From an uncultured Clostridium sp. (GTDB lineage Bacteria > Bacillota > Clostridia > Lachnospirales > Lachnospiraceae), in contig CAMNRM010000034.1 in assembly GCA_946553025.1 (NCBI GenBank), positions 1 to 54,255 of the forward strand: DNA of 54,255 nucleotides. Direction: 5' to 3'. Within the stretch, counting starts at the first letter, position 1. The number at the start of each line of letters is the position of its first letter. Positions 8,331 through 17,649 of the stretch are shown piece by piece. Under the pieces are notes generated by a model, which searched no databases, had not been told where the DNA came from, and saw nothing but the letters and a program-made list of their open reading frames with translations. The position numbers and the translations under genes are program-made.

Positions 8331-11225
8331 TTAATCACCAATCGTAACATTTGAAGCTTCCAGTGCACCGGCATTTAAGATATCATCCAGGCTGGTATAG
8401 CCGTAGTAAAGCCGGTAGACATGTTTTGCCAGCATCGCCGCATTGGCAGAAGTATAACCGTAGGGAATATTTACGGTTACACAGATTTCCGGGCTGGCAA
8501 AGGGACCATAGGAGATAAAGAACGCATGGTTTCCTCTTACTTTTGATTCTTCTGCCGTACCGGTTTTTCCGGCGATCTCGATTTCAAGGTCGTTAAAAAT
8601 ACGGCTGTTGGTGATTACGTTTCTCATTCCCAGGGCTACAGCATCCCAGGTGGAATCCTGAATATTAATATGATCGCTGGCTTCCGGGGTAAAATCCCGA
8701 ACCAGGTTTCCGTCCGAATCGGTTTCCCGGTCAAGGAGGCTTAACTCAAACACGGTTCCCCGGTTGGCCAGTGCCGCCACATAGCGGGAAAGCTGTACAT
8801 TCGTATAGCTGTGGGTTCCCTGCCCCATCGCAGAACGCTCGGGGTCAATATCGGAAATCTCCGGGTCACGCTCGGAAATCTCCACACCGGAATCATGGTC
8901 AAGACCGAACATGGATGCATATTTTTTCAGGGCTTCCAGGCCCTTTCCGGTATTATACACCCCGTGTTCGTCCGTGGAAAGGCGATGGGCAACTTCCGAG
9001 AAATAGCAGTTGCAGGAGTTTTGAATACCTCCCACAATATCCAGTTCCCCGTGGTGTCCCGGACTGATCCAGCACCGGATAGGCTGTGCCACTTCCTCAT
9101 AAACTCCCGTACAGTTAATCTTTTCTTCCAGGCCAATCACGCCCTCTTCCAGCCCGGCAACCGCCGTAATCGGCTTAAATGTCGAACCGGGGGCCTTCTG
9201 TGCCTGTGTGGCATTATTGTACAGCGGCTGGGACAGGTCGTTTTGCAGCCGGGAAAAATAAGCGCTGTCCACCGTTCCCGACATCCGGTTATTATCGTAG
9301 CTTGGATAGGTAACCAGGGAAAGTACCTCTCCTGTCCGCACATTCGTGATAACACAGGAGCCGCTGCACGGATCTAAAGCAAGCTGTGCCGGCGTTATCT
9401 GAATCTTTGAAATCTTATCCAAAAGAAAGCTGTAAGCGTAGGCATCGCCGTTGCTGTGCAGGGCTGCAATCTGATCCGGTTCATTTTCCAAAACCCCCTG
9501 ATCGTACAGGGCAAGGCAGAGCTGACTTCCGGTCACGATATTATCATTAATCAAAAAGCGGTAAATTCTTTTGGTAAACCGGGCATCTTCCATAAGCTGT
9601 CCCAGGCAGTAATCCACAAGCTGCTGATAAATATCGTCAGCGCTGGAGTACTTATTATCTGCGTTTAACTTGGTTGTATCCACCCAGCTCTGTGCAATGC
9701 CGTCGTAGAGGTAATCGCGCAGGCTGATTTCATCGGCCTTCCATCCAAGGTAGGCTTCGCTGGTAATATCAATCTTGCTCTCATCGATAATGCCCACGGC
9801 AGAAGACGAAAGCCAGGTATAAATATAGACCATATAGTTGGCAAGATCCGGCGGCAGTTCCTGTATGGTTCTTGCCTGCGCACTCATCAGTTCCGCCCGA
9901 AGCTGTGCCATAATCCGTTCCCTGGAAGTTTCAAATGTACTTTGAATCTGCCGTTCCATCGCTGAGGCATCCTCTGCCTCAAAATGACTCAGAGAAAGGA
10001 CATTATTATTAATCAGCTGATAATAGGCATCCTTAATCGGAATTTTTAATTTACTGGAAGGCGTTCGTTCCGTATTTGGTTCATCTTCGGGAACCAGCCG
10101 GTCTACCAAAATTCCCGCAAGCTGCCGTTCAATCAGATGATAAATCCCTTTCTGCAGATCCGCATCAATTGTAAGATACAGGTCATTCCCCGCCTGGGCC
10201 TTGACCGTTTCCTTCACTTCCCGTATCCTTCCCCGGTTATCCACGTTGACGATCTGATAGCCGCGTTCTCCGTGAAGCGCCGTTTCCATCGTCGATTCAA
10301 TGCCAATCAGACCTACGGTGTCATTAATATCGTATTCCGGGTTTTCCTTCTGCAATTCTTCCAGTCTTTCCTTCTGCATCTTACCCGTGTAGCCGATAAT
10401 CGGAGCAAAATAAATACTGTCGTTGTAAACCCTTACGGAGGATTCTTCGATATTCACACCTAAAAGATAGGGCGTATTTTCCAGCACCTCGGCAACCGTT
10501 TCTTCATCCACCTGTGAGGCAACCACCGTGGACTGGTATCTCTGAAAAGAAACAAGGGACATGGTGTAGCGGATATTCATCAGCTTTAAGGCCGTTTTAT
10601 CATCCAGCATTACCGTATTACCCTTTTCGTCCTTTATCTCGTCCAGCTTGTAACCGTCTTTCCCTTTCCATCGGTTAAAAAGTTCTCTGGCGGTCACATT
10701 TACCGGAAGTTTTCCCACGATTTTATCGAATTTATCTTCTTCACTAAGTTCCTCGATGTACTTGCACCCGTAGATATCCCTGAGAAATCCCAGACGCCCT
10801 GTTTCCGTGGAGGATGTATAATAAAATTCCCCAAACTCATCCAGGCCAACTTCAAATTTCCCCTCGATCGCCACATTGTGTTTATCCAAAATATTCACCA
10901 GGCGCAAAAGCATCGCATTAAGATCCGCTGCTTCCCGATAATCGCCGGTATCCTGTACGGTAACGGAATAGGCCAGCTCATTATAAGCCAGAAGCTTTCC
11001 GTTTTTATCGTAAATATTCCCCCGTGTACCGGGTGTGTACATGGTTTTCTCGGTCTGTTGAATATATTTATTCAGCATATCCTCCCCACGGACAATCTGC
11101 AGCTTAAAAAGATGGGCAGCTAAAACCCCAAACATGCAGGTAAAAAGCACCGTTAAGGCGAATAGTCTGGAATAAGCAATTTTCTGGATAAAATCCTTCA
11201 GTATTTCCCATAAATCTCTGAACAA
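8331..11225 (-). CDS. mrdA: Penicillin-binding protein 2 (class B transpeptidase, elongation), unusually long
   Basis: It cross-links peptidoglycan in partnership with RodA. At 964 residues it is roughly 250-300 longer than typical PBP2. It has one N-terminal membrane anchor (about 18-40), then the pedestal region with GTRGNIYDKNGKLLAYN. The transpeptidase carries APGSTFKP (catalytic serine near residue 680), NSCNCYF (SxN motif near 737) and AGKTGTAE (near 886). The extra length is a helical, charged stretch at about residues 385-620 between pedestal and catalytic domain, with no motif I recognise. It lies 27 bases before minC and about 70 bases after mreD. Confidence 0.92.
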   Translation of the reverse strand: MFRDLWEILKDFIQKIAYSRLFALTVLFTCMFGVLAAHLFKLQIVRGEDMLNKYIQQTEKTMYTPGTRGNIYDKNGKLLAYNELAYSVTVQDTGDYREAADLNAMLLRLVNILDKHNVAIEGKFEVGLDEFGEFYYTSSTETGRLGFLRDIYGCKYIEELSEEDKFDKIVGKLPVNVTARELFNRWKGKDGYKLDEIKDEKGNTVMLDDKTALKLMNIRYTMSLVSFQRYQSTVVASQVDEETVAEVLENTPYLLGVNIEESSVRVYNDSIYFAPIIGYTGKMQKERLEELQKENPEYDINDTVGLIGIESTMETALHGERGYQIVNVDNRGRIREVKETVKAQAGNDLYLTIDADLQKGIYHLIERQLAGILVDRLVPEDEPNTERTPSSKLKIPIKDAYYQLINNNVLSLSHFEAEDASAMERQIQSTFETSRERIMAQLRAELMSAQARTIQELPPDLANYMVYIYTWLSSSAVGIIDESKIDITSEAYLGWKADEISLRDYLYDGIAQSWVDTTKLNADNKYSSADDIYQQLVDYCLGQLMEDARFTKRIYRFLINDNIVTGSQLCLALYDQGVLENEPDQIAALHSNGDAYAYSFLLDKISKIQITPAQLALDPCSGSCVITNVRTGEVLSLVTYPSYDNNRMSGTVDSAYFSRLQNDLSQPLYNNATQAQKAPGSTFKPITAVAGLEEGVIGLEEKINCTGVYEEVAQPIRCWISPGHHGELDIVGGIQNSCNCYFSEVAHRLSTDEHGVYNTGKGLEALKKYASMFGLDHDSGVEISERDPEISDIDPERSAMGQGTHSYTNVQLSRYVAALANRGTVFELSLLDRETDSDGNLVRDFTPEASDHINIQDSTWDAVALGMRNVITNSRIFNDLEIEIAGKTGTAEESKVRGNHAFFISYGPFASPEICVTVNIPYGYTSANAAMLAKHVYRLYYGYTSLDDILNAGALEASNVTIGD

Positions 11226-11294
11226 TGTTTACTTCTCTCCTCTTTCTGTCACGCCTGGTCAGAGGGACTACCCTGACAGGTAAAACCATGCCTT

Positions 11295-11813
11295 TCAGAC
11301 AATTTTGGTATCTCTGCGCTTGTCAAGCTCCTCCAGCTTCCGGCTGATAAATAAAAACAAACGGTAAATAAACAGGGTCGTTACCAGGCTGAAGATAATC
11401 TCCGGCAGCATAATCTTCCGGAAATAATAAAACAAATTCAGCTTTCCGCGGATTAAAAAACGGAATACATACATATACATGTTATACATCAGTTCATTGG
11501 CAATGCACAAAAACAGGGGCAGGGTAATGTATTCTTCATAATAATATTTGGTAAAGATCCCGTTAATATACCCGATGTAGATAAAAACCAGCATATAAAA
11601 GCCAAACGGCCCGCTGTAAAATAAGTCCAGCAAAAGCCCCGCAAACAGCCCGTACAGAATTCCCGCCCAGCTTCCATGGATAAATCCAAAGGAAAACGTC
11701 AAAATCAGCAGAAGATTCGGCGAAGCGGCCAGAAAAGGAATCATGGGAAAGACACAGGTCTGTATGGTAAAAGCTAAAACCATCAAAAGCAGATTAAGAA
11801 TAATCCTTTTCAT
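11295..11813 (-). CDS. mreD: Rod-shape determining membrane protein MreD
   Basis: A polytopic membrane protein of the elongasome. The 172 residues are nearly all hydrophobic, with five or six membrane segments and the family-typical FGFIHGSWAGILYGLFAGLL stretch. A basic cytoplasmic tail ends it. The start overlaps the mreC stop by four bases, which supports both the start and co-expression. It links mreC to PBP2. Confidence 0.88.
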   Translation of the reverse strand: MKRIILNLLLMVLAFTIQTCVFPMIPFLAASPNLLLILTFSFGFIHGSWAGILYGLFAGLLLDLFYSGPFGFYMLVFIYIGYINGIFTKYYYEEYITLPLFLCIANELMYNMYMYVFRFLIRGKLNLFYYFRKIMLPEIIFSLVTTLFIYRLFLFISRKLEELDKRRDTKIV

Positions 11814-12676
11814 GAACCGGCCCCCTCTCCCGCTTTTGCCTCCTCATCTCCGGTACTCTTCGTCCCGATAATAATCAAAACTTCCTGGAGATTGTCAAAA
11901 TTCGCCACAGGAATCAGATAACCGGATTTGGTCAGCCGCTCCGGGTCCATGGTCACATCGGCAGCATAGCCGATTAAGATCCCGGGAAGAAATTTTGAAC
12001 TGATATTGGAAGTAATAATCTGATCTCCCTCTTTGACGTCGCCGTTTTTGGTAATATTGGTAATCCGCAGTCTTCCCTCTTCAAATAAGGTCAAATCCCC
12101 CGCCACAATGCACCGATCGCCCGACTGCATCGCCATGGCGCTGACACGGCTGGAATCATCGATAATCGATCGAACCGTCGCATAATTTGCCCCCACATCG
12201 GTGACGATTCCCACAAGCCCGCCGCCGGCAATAACATTATTATCCACTTCCACACCGTCCGCGGAGCCTTTATTCACCCGAAAAACCTGAAACCAGTCCC
12301 CGGAGTCCTTTGCGATAATCCTTGCGCCGATTTTATCGTACTGCATATAAGTCTGGTCTAGCTGGTAGAGTTCACGCAGGCGGTTAAGTTCAAACTGGCC
12401 GGACTGAAGCCGGTTATTCTCTTCAATCAGCCCAGCCACCTCTTCCTTTAAGCGCTCATTCTCTGCCAGTGCTGTCTTTAAGTGGGTATAATCCCTGTAC
12501 TCCGTATAGATTCCGTTTCCCAGTGCATTTACACCGGTCTGAAGCGGGACAAGCACGTAACCGACCCCTGTTCGCAGAGGTTCGAGTATGCCGTCTTTAA
12601 ACGAAGTAACTATAATCAGCACGAAACAAAAAATGGTAAGGCCAATCAGAAGATATTTGCTGCGTTTCGTTTTCAT
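11810..12676 (-). CDS. mreC: Rod-shape determining protein MreC
   Basis: An extracytoplasmic scaffold that interacts with PBP2. The 288 residues contain an N-terminal membrane segment (about 9-26), a coiled coil (about 68-95, LAENERLKEEVAGLIEENNR) and the beta-rich MreC domain with NKGSADGVEVDNNVIAGGGL and VSAMAMQSGDRCIVAGD. radC lies 30 bases upstream, leaving no room for mreB between them. Confidence 0.92.
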   Translation of the reverse strand: MKTKRSKYLLIGLTIFCFVLIIVTSFKDGILEPLRTGVGYVLVPLQTGVNALGNGIYTEYRDYTHLKTALAENERLKEEVAGLIEENNRLQSGQFELNRLRELYQLDQTYMQYDKIGARIIAKDSGDWFQVFRVNKGSADGVEVDNNVIAGGGLVGIVTDVGANYATVRSIIDDSSRVSAMAMQSGDRCIVAGDLTLFEEGRLRITNITKNGDVKEGDQIITSNISSKFLPGILIGYAADVTMDPERLTKSGYLIPVANFDNLQEVLIIIGTKSTGDEEAKAGEGAGS

Positions 12677-12706
12677 TCCCTATGTTCCTCATTCTATAAA
12701 TTATGG

Positions 12707-13408
12707 TTATAACATTCCCTCATTCAGTAGGCTGATATATCTAGTATCGCCAATAATAATATGATCTAACAGTGAAATTCCCAGAACCTCCCCCGCAGCC
12801 TTCACCCGAAGGGTCAGCATCTTATCCTCTTTGCTGGGAGAAGGGTCCCCGCTTGGATGGTTGTGAACCAACACCAGGGAAACGCAGCCGCACTGCATCG
12901 CCTGTTTAAAAATCTCCCTGGGAGAAATCACCGCGGAATTAATCGTCCCCGTGCTCAGCACCACATCCCGAAGAAGCTTCTGCTTGGTATCAAAGTAAAG
13001 TCCCCGAACCTGTTCCTGCTCCAAATGGCGCATATCCTCCATACAGTAGGCAGCAATATCCGCCGGGTCCTGAAAGGCTTTCTGCCTTAATCCGGCAAAC
13101 TTTCCCTTCTTCCAGATCCTCCGGGACAGTTCCCCGATACAGAGCATCTGAACCGTCTTAACCTTGCCGATCCCCTCATAGCCTAAAAGTTCATCCCGGG
13201 TAAGGTGCAGAAGCCTTAAAAGTCCTCCTTCCGGGGAATTTAAGGCAAGGATCTCCGACGCCAGTTCCAGTGCATTGGCGTTTCTTGAACCGGTTCGGAT
13301 AATCACCGCCAGAAGCTGCGCATCGGTAAGCTTCTCCGCTCCTTCCGTTATGCAGAGCTCATAGGGGCGTTCCTGCAGGGGCAGATCTTTCATCGTATTT
13401 TTTTCCAT
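12707..13408 (-). CDS. radC: RadC family JAB-domain protein
   Basis: A 233-residue protein with an N-terminal helix-hairpin-helix region (LLGYEGIGKVKTVQML, about 70-85) and a C-terminal JAMM/MPN domain whose zinc-binding motif reads LVHNHPSGDPSPSKED near residue 180. The biochemical role of RadC is not settled; an older role in recombination repair has been questioned. The frame opens at 13498, but AAGGAGG lies before the ATG at 13408. radC heads the mre gene order in many Clostridia. Confidence 0.93.
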   Translation of the reverse strand: MEKNTMKDLPLQERPYELCITEGAEKLTDAQLLAVIIRTGSRNANALELASEILALNSPEGGLLRLLHLTRDELLGYEGIGKVKTVQMLCIGELSRRIWKKGKFAGLRQKAFQDPADIAAYCMEDMRHLEQEQVRGLYFDTKQKLLRDVVLSTGTINSAVISPREIFKQAMQCGCVSLVLVHNHPSGDPSPSKEDKMLTLRVKAAGEVLGISLLDHIIIGDTRYISLLNEGML

Positions 13409-13557
13409 CTTATCCTCCTTTATGGGCTTTTCCCTCTCCAAGTACGAATCCCGGGAAGATAATCCGGCCTGGGTTCTATCTGTCGCTGTTCCCGTCAAAT
13501 ATACCCTGATTTTATTCTAACATAAGTTTTATTTTCTGTACATGTTTTTCAAAATTT

Positions 13558-14862
13558 TTATAAACTTTTTAGCAGATTTTCCGCCGAAATAATCCCTTTT
13601 TCTGTCAATTTCTGCAAAGTTGTAATAATTCCCAGTTTTGCATGATACCAGGTCAGTCCGCCCTGGAAATAAACGGCATAGGGCGGCTTAATCGGGGCAT
13701 CGGCACTCAGTTCGATGGAAGCGCCCTGGACAAAAGCGCCCGCCGCCATAATCACCGGCGCATCATAACCGGGCATGTCCCAGGGTTCAGGGGTAACAAA
13801 GCTGTCCACCGGAGCCGCCGCCTGGATTCCCTCACAGAAAGCAATAACCCCTTCCGGCGTTCCAAAGGTAATCGCCTGGATAATGTCGTGGCGCTCCTCT
13901 TTCCCATTCGGCACCACCAAAAAACCTAAACGCTCATAGATATTGGCAGCAAAAACAGCACCCTTTAAGGCTCCAGCAACCACCGTAGGCGCTAAGAACA
14001 GCCCCTGGTAAAAGGAGGTATTCAGCCCCAGGCTTGCCCCCACCTCACGGCCAAGCCCCGGGGCGCTTAGACGGTAAGCCGCCCGCTCGATACATTCCTT
14101 TTTTCCCACAATATAGCCGCCGATGGGTGCCAGACCGCCTCCCGGATTCTTAATCAGGGAGCCGACCGCCATATCGGCCCCCACATCCGTAGGCTCTATG
14201 GTTTCTACAAACTCGCCGTAACAATTATCCACCATGCAGATAACCTCCGGCTTGATTTTCTTAATAAAATGGATTAATTCACCGATTTGGTCCACGGATA
14301 ATGTAGGACGGGTCGCATAGCCCTTGGAACGCTGAATCGTAACCAGCTTTGTCTTCGCATTCAATGCCTGCGCAATGCCGGGGTAGTCAAAACTCCCGTC
14401 GGCAAGCAGATCCACCTGGCGGTAGGTCACGCCGTACTCCTTTAAAGAACCCACAGACTCCCGGATTCCGATAACCTCCTCGAGCGTATCGTAAGGCTTT
14501 CCCACCGGAGAAAGCAGTTCATCCCCCGGGCGGAGGTTGGCAGAAAGCGCAATATGGAGGGCATGGGTGCCGCTGATTAAGTTTGGACGGACTAACGCCG
14601 CTTCCGTGTGGAAAATCGAGGCATAGACATCCTCTAACGTATCCCTGCCCAAATCATTATAACCGTAACCGGTGGTTGCCGCAAAATGAATATCGCTGAC
14701 CCGGTTATCCTGCATTGCCTTAATGACTTTTAACTGATTGCTTTCCGCCCGCTGGTCAATCCGGGCAAAACGTTCGGACAAATCGGCTTCTATATGCAGA
14801 CAGAAATCCAAAACTTCTTTTTGAATTCCCATCTCTTGGTATAATTTCCTGGTTTCCGTCAT
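13558..14862 (-). CDS. PLP-dependent enzyme of the methionine gamma-lyase / aluminium-resistance (YnbB) family
   Basis: This 434-residue fold-type I PLP protein is related to cystathionine lyases. Visible motifs are ATTGYGYNDLGRDTLE near the N-terminus, LISGTHALHIALSANLRPGD, VTIQRSKGYATRP, CMVDNCYGEFVE (the aspartate that contacts PLP) and SLIKNPGGGLAPIGGYI, whose lysine (near 236) probably forms the internal aldimine. Members have been annotated as aluminium resistance proteins and as carbon-sulfur lyases; the substrate is unknown here. The frame opens at 14958, but the ATG at 14862 has an AGGA site and matches the family start (MTETRKLYQEMG). It is not tightly linked to neighbours. Confidence 0.8.
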   Translation of the reverse strand: MTETRKLYQEMGIQKEVLDFCLHIEADLSERFARIDQRAESNQLKVIKAMQDNRVSDIHFAATTGYGYNDLGRDTLEDVYASIFHTEAALVRPNLISGTHALHIALSANLRPGDELLSPVGKPYDTLEEVIGIRESVGSLKEYGVTYRQVDLLADGSFDYPGIAQALNAKTKLVTIQRSKGYATRPTLSVDQIGELIHFIKKIKPEVICMVDNCYGEFVETIEPTDVGADMAVGSLIKNPGGGLAPIGGYIVGKKECIERAAYRLSAPGLGREVGASLGLNTSFYQGLFLAPTVVAGALKGAVFAANIYERLGFLVVPNGKEERHDIIQAITFGTPEGVIAFCEGIQAAAPVDSFVTPEPWDMPGYDAPVIMAAGAFVQGASIELSADAPIKPPYAVYFQGGLTWYHAKLGIITTLQKLTEKGIISAENLLKSL

Positions 14863-14979
14863 TATTTTCCTATCCTTTTCTTTTTGTTCCGGGAAAAATA
14901 AACTTGTTATTTTTTCCATTTTCTTTTCTATTTTGCATACTTTCCCCGGGATTGTCAATTTCTTTTCATTAAGTAATTC

Positions 14980-16584
14980 TTATTTTTTTGTTACAACGCC
15001 GCTGTGCGCATTCCATGATTTTTGCCGAAAACAGGAAATTAAATCGCTGACGGTCGCATTTTGGGCAGCGCTGGTATGCATCCCCATCCTGGCGGCAGCC
15101 TGCCGGGTTTTTTCTCCGATACAGACCGCATAAAGCCTTTCATAAGGGTAATCGCAGCCAAGCATCCGGCCAAAGCCCTCTACGGTGGAACTGCTGGTAA
15201 AGACGACCTTTGGCAGACGTTCATCCTGCTCTACCTTCATCAGGGACTGCATAAGGGCGGTGTTTTCCAGTGCGGATTTTGTCGTATAAACCGCCAGATC
15301 CGTAAAGGACAGCCCGGGATTTTTCTTTAATTCCTGCAAAAGTTCCTCACTCCCTATCGCCGATCGGGCAAGCAAAAGCCTTGTCCCTGCCGTAAGCTTT
15401 TGGGCAAGCAGACGCCCAAGGGAAATGCTGTCATACTGCTCTGGCATATAGTCGGCACGGATTCCTTTTTTCAGGAGTGCATCGGCCGTTCCCTGTCCGA
15501 TTACGGCAAATTTCATATGCGCCGCGGCCCGGACATCCCTTCCGCTTTTTAAAAGCTGCGAAAAAAAACATTCCACCCCGTAAGGCGAGGTAAAAACAAG
15601 AACCTGATACGTATTTAACCGGGCAAGTTCTGTTTCCACCAAAAGGCGCAGGGCTTTATCTTCTACGGGAACGGTTTCTATCGCAGGTACGGACCATACC
15701 TCTGCGCCCAGTGCCCTTAACCCCTCCTGCAATTCTTCCCCGCGTTCTAACGGACGTGTCACCAGGATTTTTTCTCCGGCTAACGGCAGCTTTTCATACC
15801 AGCTTAAGGTTTCATGCAGCCTGCAGACCTCCCCCACGACAATCACGGACGGGGGCTTAATCTTCTCCTTTTTTGCCTTTGCTGCCAGATCGGCAACCGT
15901 TGCCACCACCTTTTTCTGTCCTGCCGTCGTTCCCTGCTGCAAGATAGCGGCCGGCATGTCCTTATCGATACCGGCAAGGCAAAGACCTTCCATAAGTTCC
16001 TCTAACGCATGTACCCCCATAAGAAAGACCAGGGTTCCCCCTGCCTGCACCAGCGCCTTATAGGGAACTAAGCGGCTGTCTTTCTCATCCTTACATTCCT
16101 TTCCATGCCCGGTAAAGATATGAACGCCGGACACATAATCCCTGTGCGTCACCGGAATTCCCTGGTAGGCAGGAACGGCAAGCGCAGAGGAAATCCCGGG
16201 GACAATCTCAAAAGCTATCCCTTCCTTTTCCAGAACCTCTGCCTCTTCCCCTCCCCGCCCAAATAAAAACGGGTCGCCGCCTTTCAGCCGCACCACCCTT
16301 TTTCCAAGCCTTGCCTCACGAACCAAAATCCCATTAATCTCTTCCTGGGGAATGCTGTGATGCCCGGTAACTTTACCGACATGGATAAGCTTGCGTCCGG
16401 GCGGAATCTGACTTAATACCTCCTCCCCCACCAGCCGATCATAGACGATACAGTCGCAGTCCTTTAAAAGCCGCCGGGCCTTCACCGTTAAAAGATCCGC
16501 TGCCCCGGGCCCCGCTCCCACCAGCCAGACCTTTCCCGGACACTGTTTTTTCTGTTCTTTATGTTGAGTTCTGCTTTCTTCCAT
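14980..16584 (-). CDS. cobA-hemD: Bifunctional uroporphyrinogen-III C-methyltransferase / uroporphyrinogen-III synthase
   Basis: The HemD half closes hydroxymethylbilane to uroporphyrinogen III and the CobA half methylates it twice with S-adenosylmethionine to precorrin-2, the branch toward siroheme and corrinoids. The 534 residues begin with the methyltransferase (about 17-255: VWLVGAGPGAADLLTVKA, VRLKGGDPFLFGRGGEEAEV and a GTLVFLMGV segment). A HemD-type domain follows (about 270-525: ILVTRPLERGEELQEGL, VFTSPYGVECFF, VVFTSSSTVEGF). The fusion order is standard for Clostridia. It follows hemC by about 90 bases. Confidence 0.94.
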   Translation of the reverse strand: MEESRTQHKEQKKQCPGKVWLVGAGPGAADLLTVKARRLLKDCDCIVYDRLVGEEVLSQIPPGRKLIHVGKVTGHHSIPQEEINGILVREARLGKRVVRLKGGDPFLFGRGGEEAEVLEKEGIAFEIVPGISSALAVPAYQGIPVTHRDYVSGVHIFTGHGKECKDEKDSRLVPYKALVQAGGTLVFLMGVHALEELMEGLCLAGIDKDMPAAILQQGTTAGQKKVVATVADLAAKAKKEKIKPPSVIVVGEVCRLHETLSWYEKLPLAGEKILVTRPLERGEELQEGLRALGAEVWSVPAIETVPVEDKALRLLVETELARLNTYQVLVFTSPYGVECFFSQLLKSGRDVRAAAHMKFAVIGQGTADALLKKGIRADYMPEQYDSISLGRLLAQKLTAGTRLLLARSAIGSEELLQELKKNPGLSFTDLAVYTTKSALENTALMQSLMKVEQDERLPKVVFTSSSTVEGFGRMLGCDYPYERLYAVCIGEKTRQAAARMGMHTSAAQNATVSDLISCFRQKSWNAHSGVVTKK

Positions 16585-16671
16585 TATACCATCCTGTTTT
16601 CTTTCTCTTACCGCTTTTGGTTATTTCTTAAAATTAAGTAGTTCTTAAATGCAATAAATGCAATACTTTTC

Positions 16672-17568
16672 TTATCCGGCTATCTCCTTTAATGCCCTGG
16701 CAAGACGGACGCCCAACTCTTCCGGCGCATCTGCCTTTCCGGTCATCCGCAGTGTTTTTGCCACTCCCAGACATTCCCTGGCATACAGGCCGCGTATGCT
16801 TATCTGCCATTTGCCGGAATCTTCCTCAAAAACCTCCGCATACACCCCCACAGGCAGGGAACAGCCGCCGTTTAAATAGGACATAAATGCCCTCTCGGCC
16901 CGGGCGCAGATTTCGGCTTCCGGGTCAAAAAAGCCCTGCAGAAAACGATAATCTTCTCCATTTCGTCCCTGGACGCATAAAATCCCCTGACCGGCAGCCG
17001 GAATCATCTCCTCCACAGAAAAATAGCGGCTGATGCGGTGTTCAAGTCCCAGACGTTTCAAACCGGCGGCAGCCAGAACCAGGGCACCGTATTCCCCGGC
17101 ATCCAGCTTCTCCAGCCGGGTTAAAACATTTCCCCGCACGGTCTTGATTCCGGCTCCGGGATAAAGCTTTCTTAACTGCGAAATCCTGCGGTTGCTGGAA
17201 GAACCTATGGGCAGATGTCCGTCGTATACGGACACGCCGGGAGGAAGGACAAGAACATCCCTGGCATCCTCCCTCCGGGAATAGCCAAGCACCGGAAGTT
17301 TGGGTGAAATCTCCATCGGCATATCTTTTAATGAATGTACGGACAAATCCGTATCGCCGTTTAACAGGGCAATATCGAGTTCCTTGACAAACATACCCTT
17401 GCTGCCGACTTCATCCAGTTTTTTATGCAATATCTTATCCCCGGTCGTCACCACCTTCACCAGTTCTGCCTGACCGCCCTCCACATTTTTGCGGATATAT
17501 TCTGCCACAGCTTCTGCCTGAATACAGGCAAGCTCACTTTTTCTTGTTCCGATTTTAATTACGTTCAT
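16672..17568 (-). CDS. hemC: Hydroxymethylbilane synthase (porphobilinogen deaminase)
   Basis: It joins four porphobilinogens to hydroxymethylbilane. The 298 residues start IKIGTRKSELACIQA and carry VHSLKDMP, RGNVLTRLEKLDAGEYGALVL (shown in two family motifs) and YLNGGCSLPVGVYA. The cysteine of the last motif (near residue 235) holds the dipyrromethane cofactor. The product feeds the CobA-HemD fusion encoded downstream. Confidence 0.95.
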   Translation of the reverse strand: MNVIKIGTRKSELACIQAEAVAEYIRKNVEGGQAELVKVVTTGDKILHKKLDEVGSKGMFVKELDIALLNGDTDLSVHSLKDMPMEISPKLPVLGYSRREDARDVLVLPPGVSVYDGHLPIGSSSNRRISQLRKLYPGAGIKTVRGNVLTRLEKLDAGEYGALVLAAAGLKRLGLEHRISRYFSVEEMIPAAGQGILCVQGRNGEDYRFLQGFFDPEAEICARAERAFMSYLNGGCSLPVGVYAEVFEEDSGKWQISIRGLYARECLGVAKTLRMTGKADAPEELGVRLARALKEIAG

Positions 17569-17618
17569 AAGTTTCCTTTTCTATCCTGATTTGCCGAATA
17601 CTCGGCCTTTTATCTTCA

Positions 17619-17649
17619 TTAGGGCGTATAACTCCGTTAGGGCATATAA
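17619..17649. repeat. Short direct repeat over the bioY stop codon
   Basis: TTAGGGCGTATAA (17619-17631) and TTAGGGCATATAA (17637-17649) differ at one base and are offset by 18 bases. The second copy contains the bioY stop. It looks like a small tandem duplication. Confidence 0.6.

Noticed and set aside
8811-9377. Plus-strand open frame of 188 codons inside PBP2
   Set aside because: It is antisense to the catalytic domain of PBP2, has no ribosome site and no recognisable motif.
11104-11289. 61-codon minus-strand frame between PBP2 and mreD
   Set aside because: Overlaps the PBP2 membrane-anchor region in another frame and has no ribosome site.
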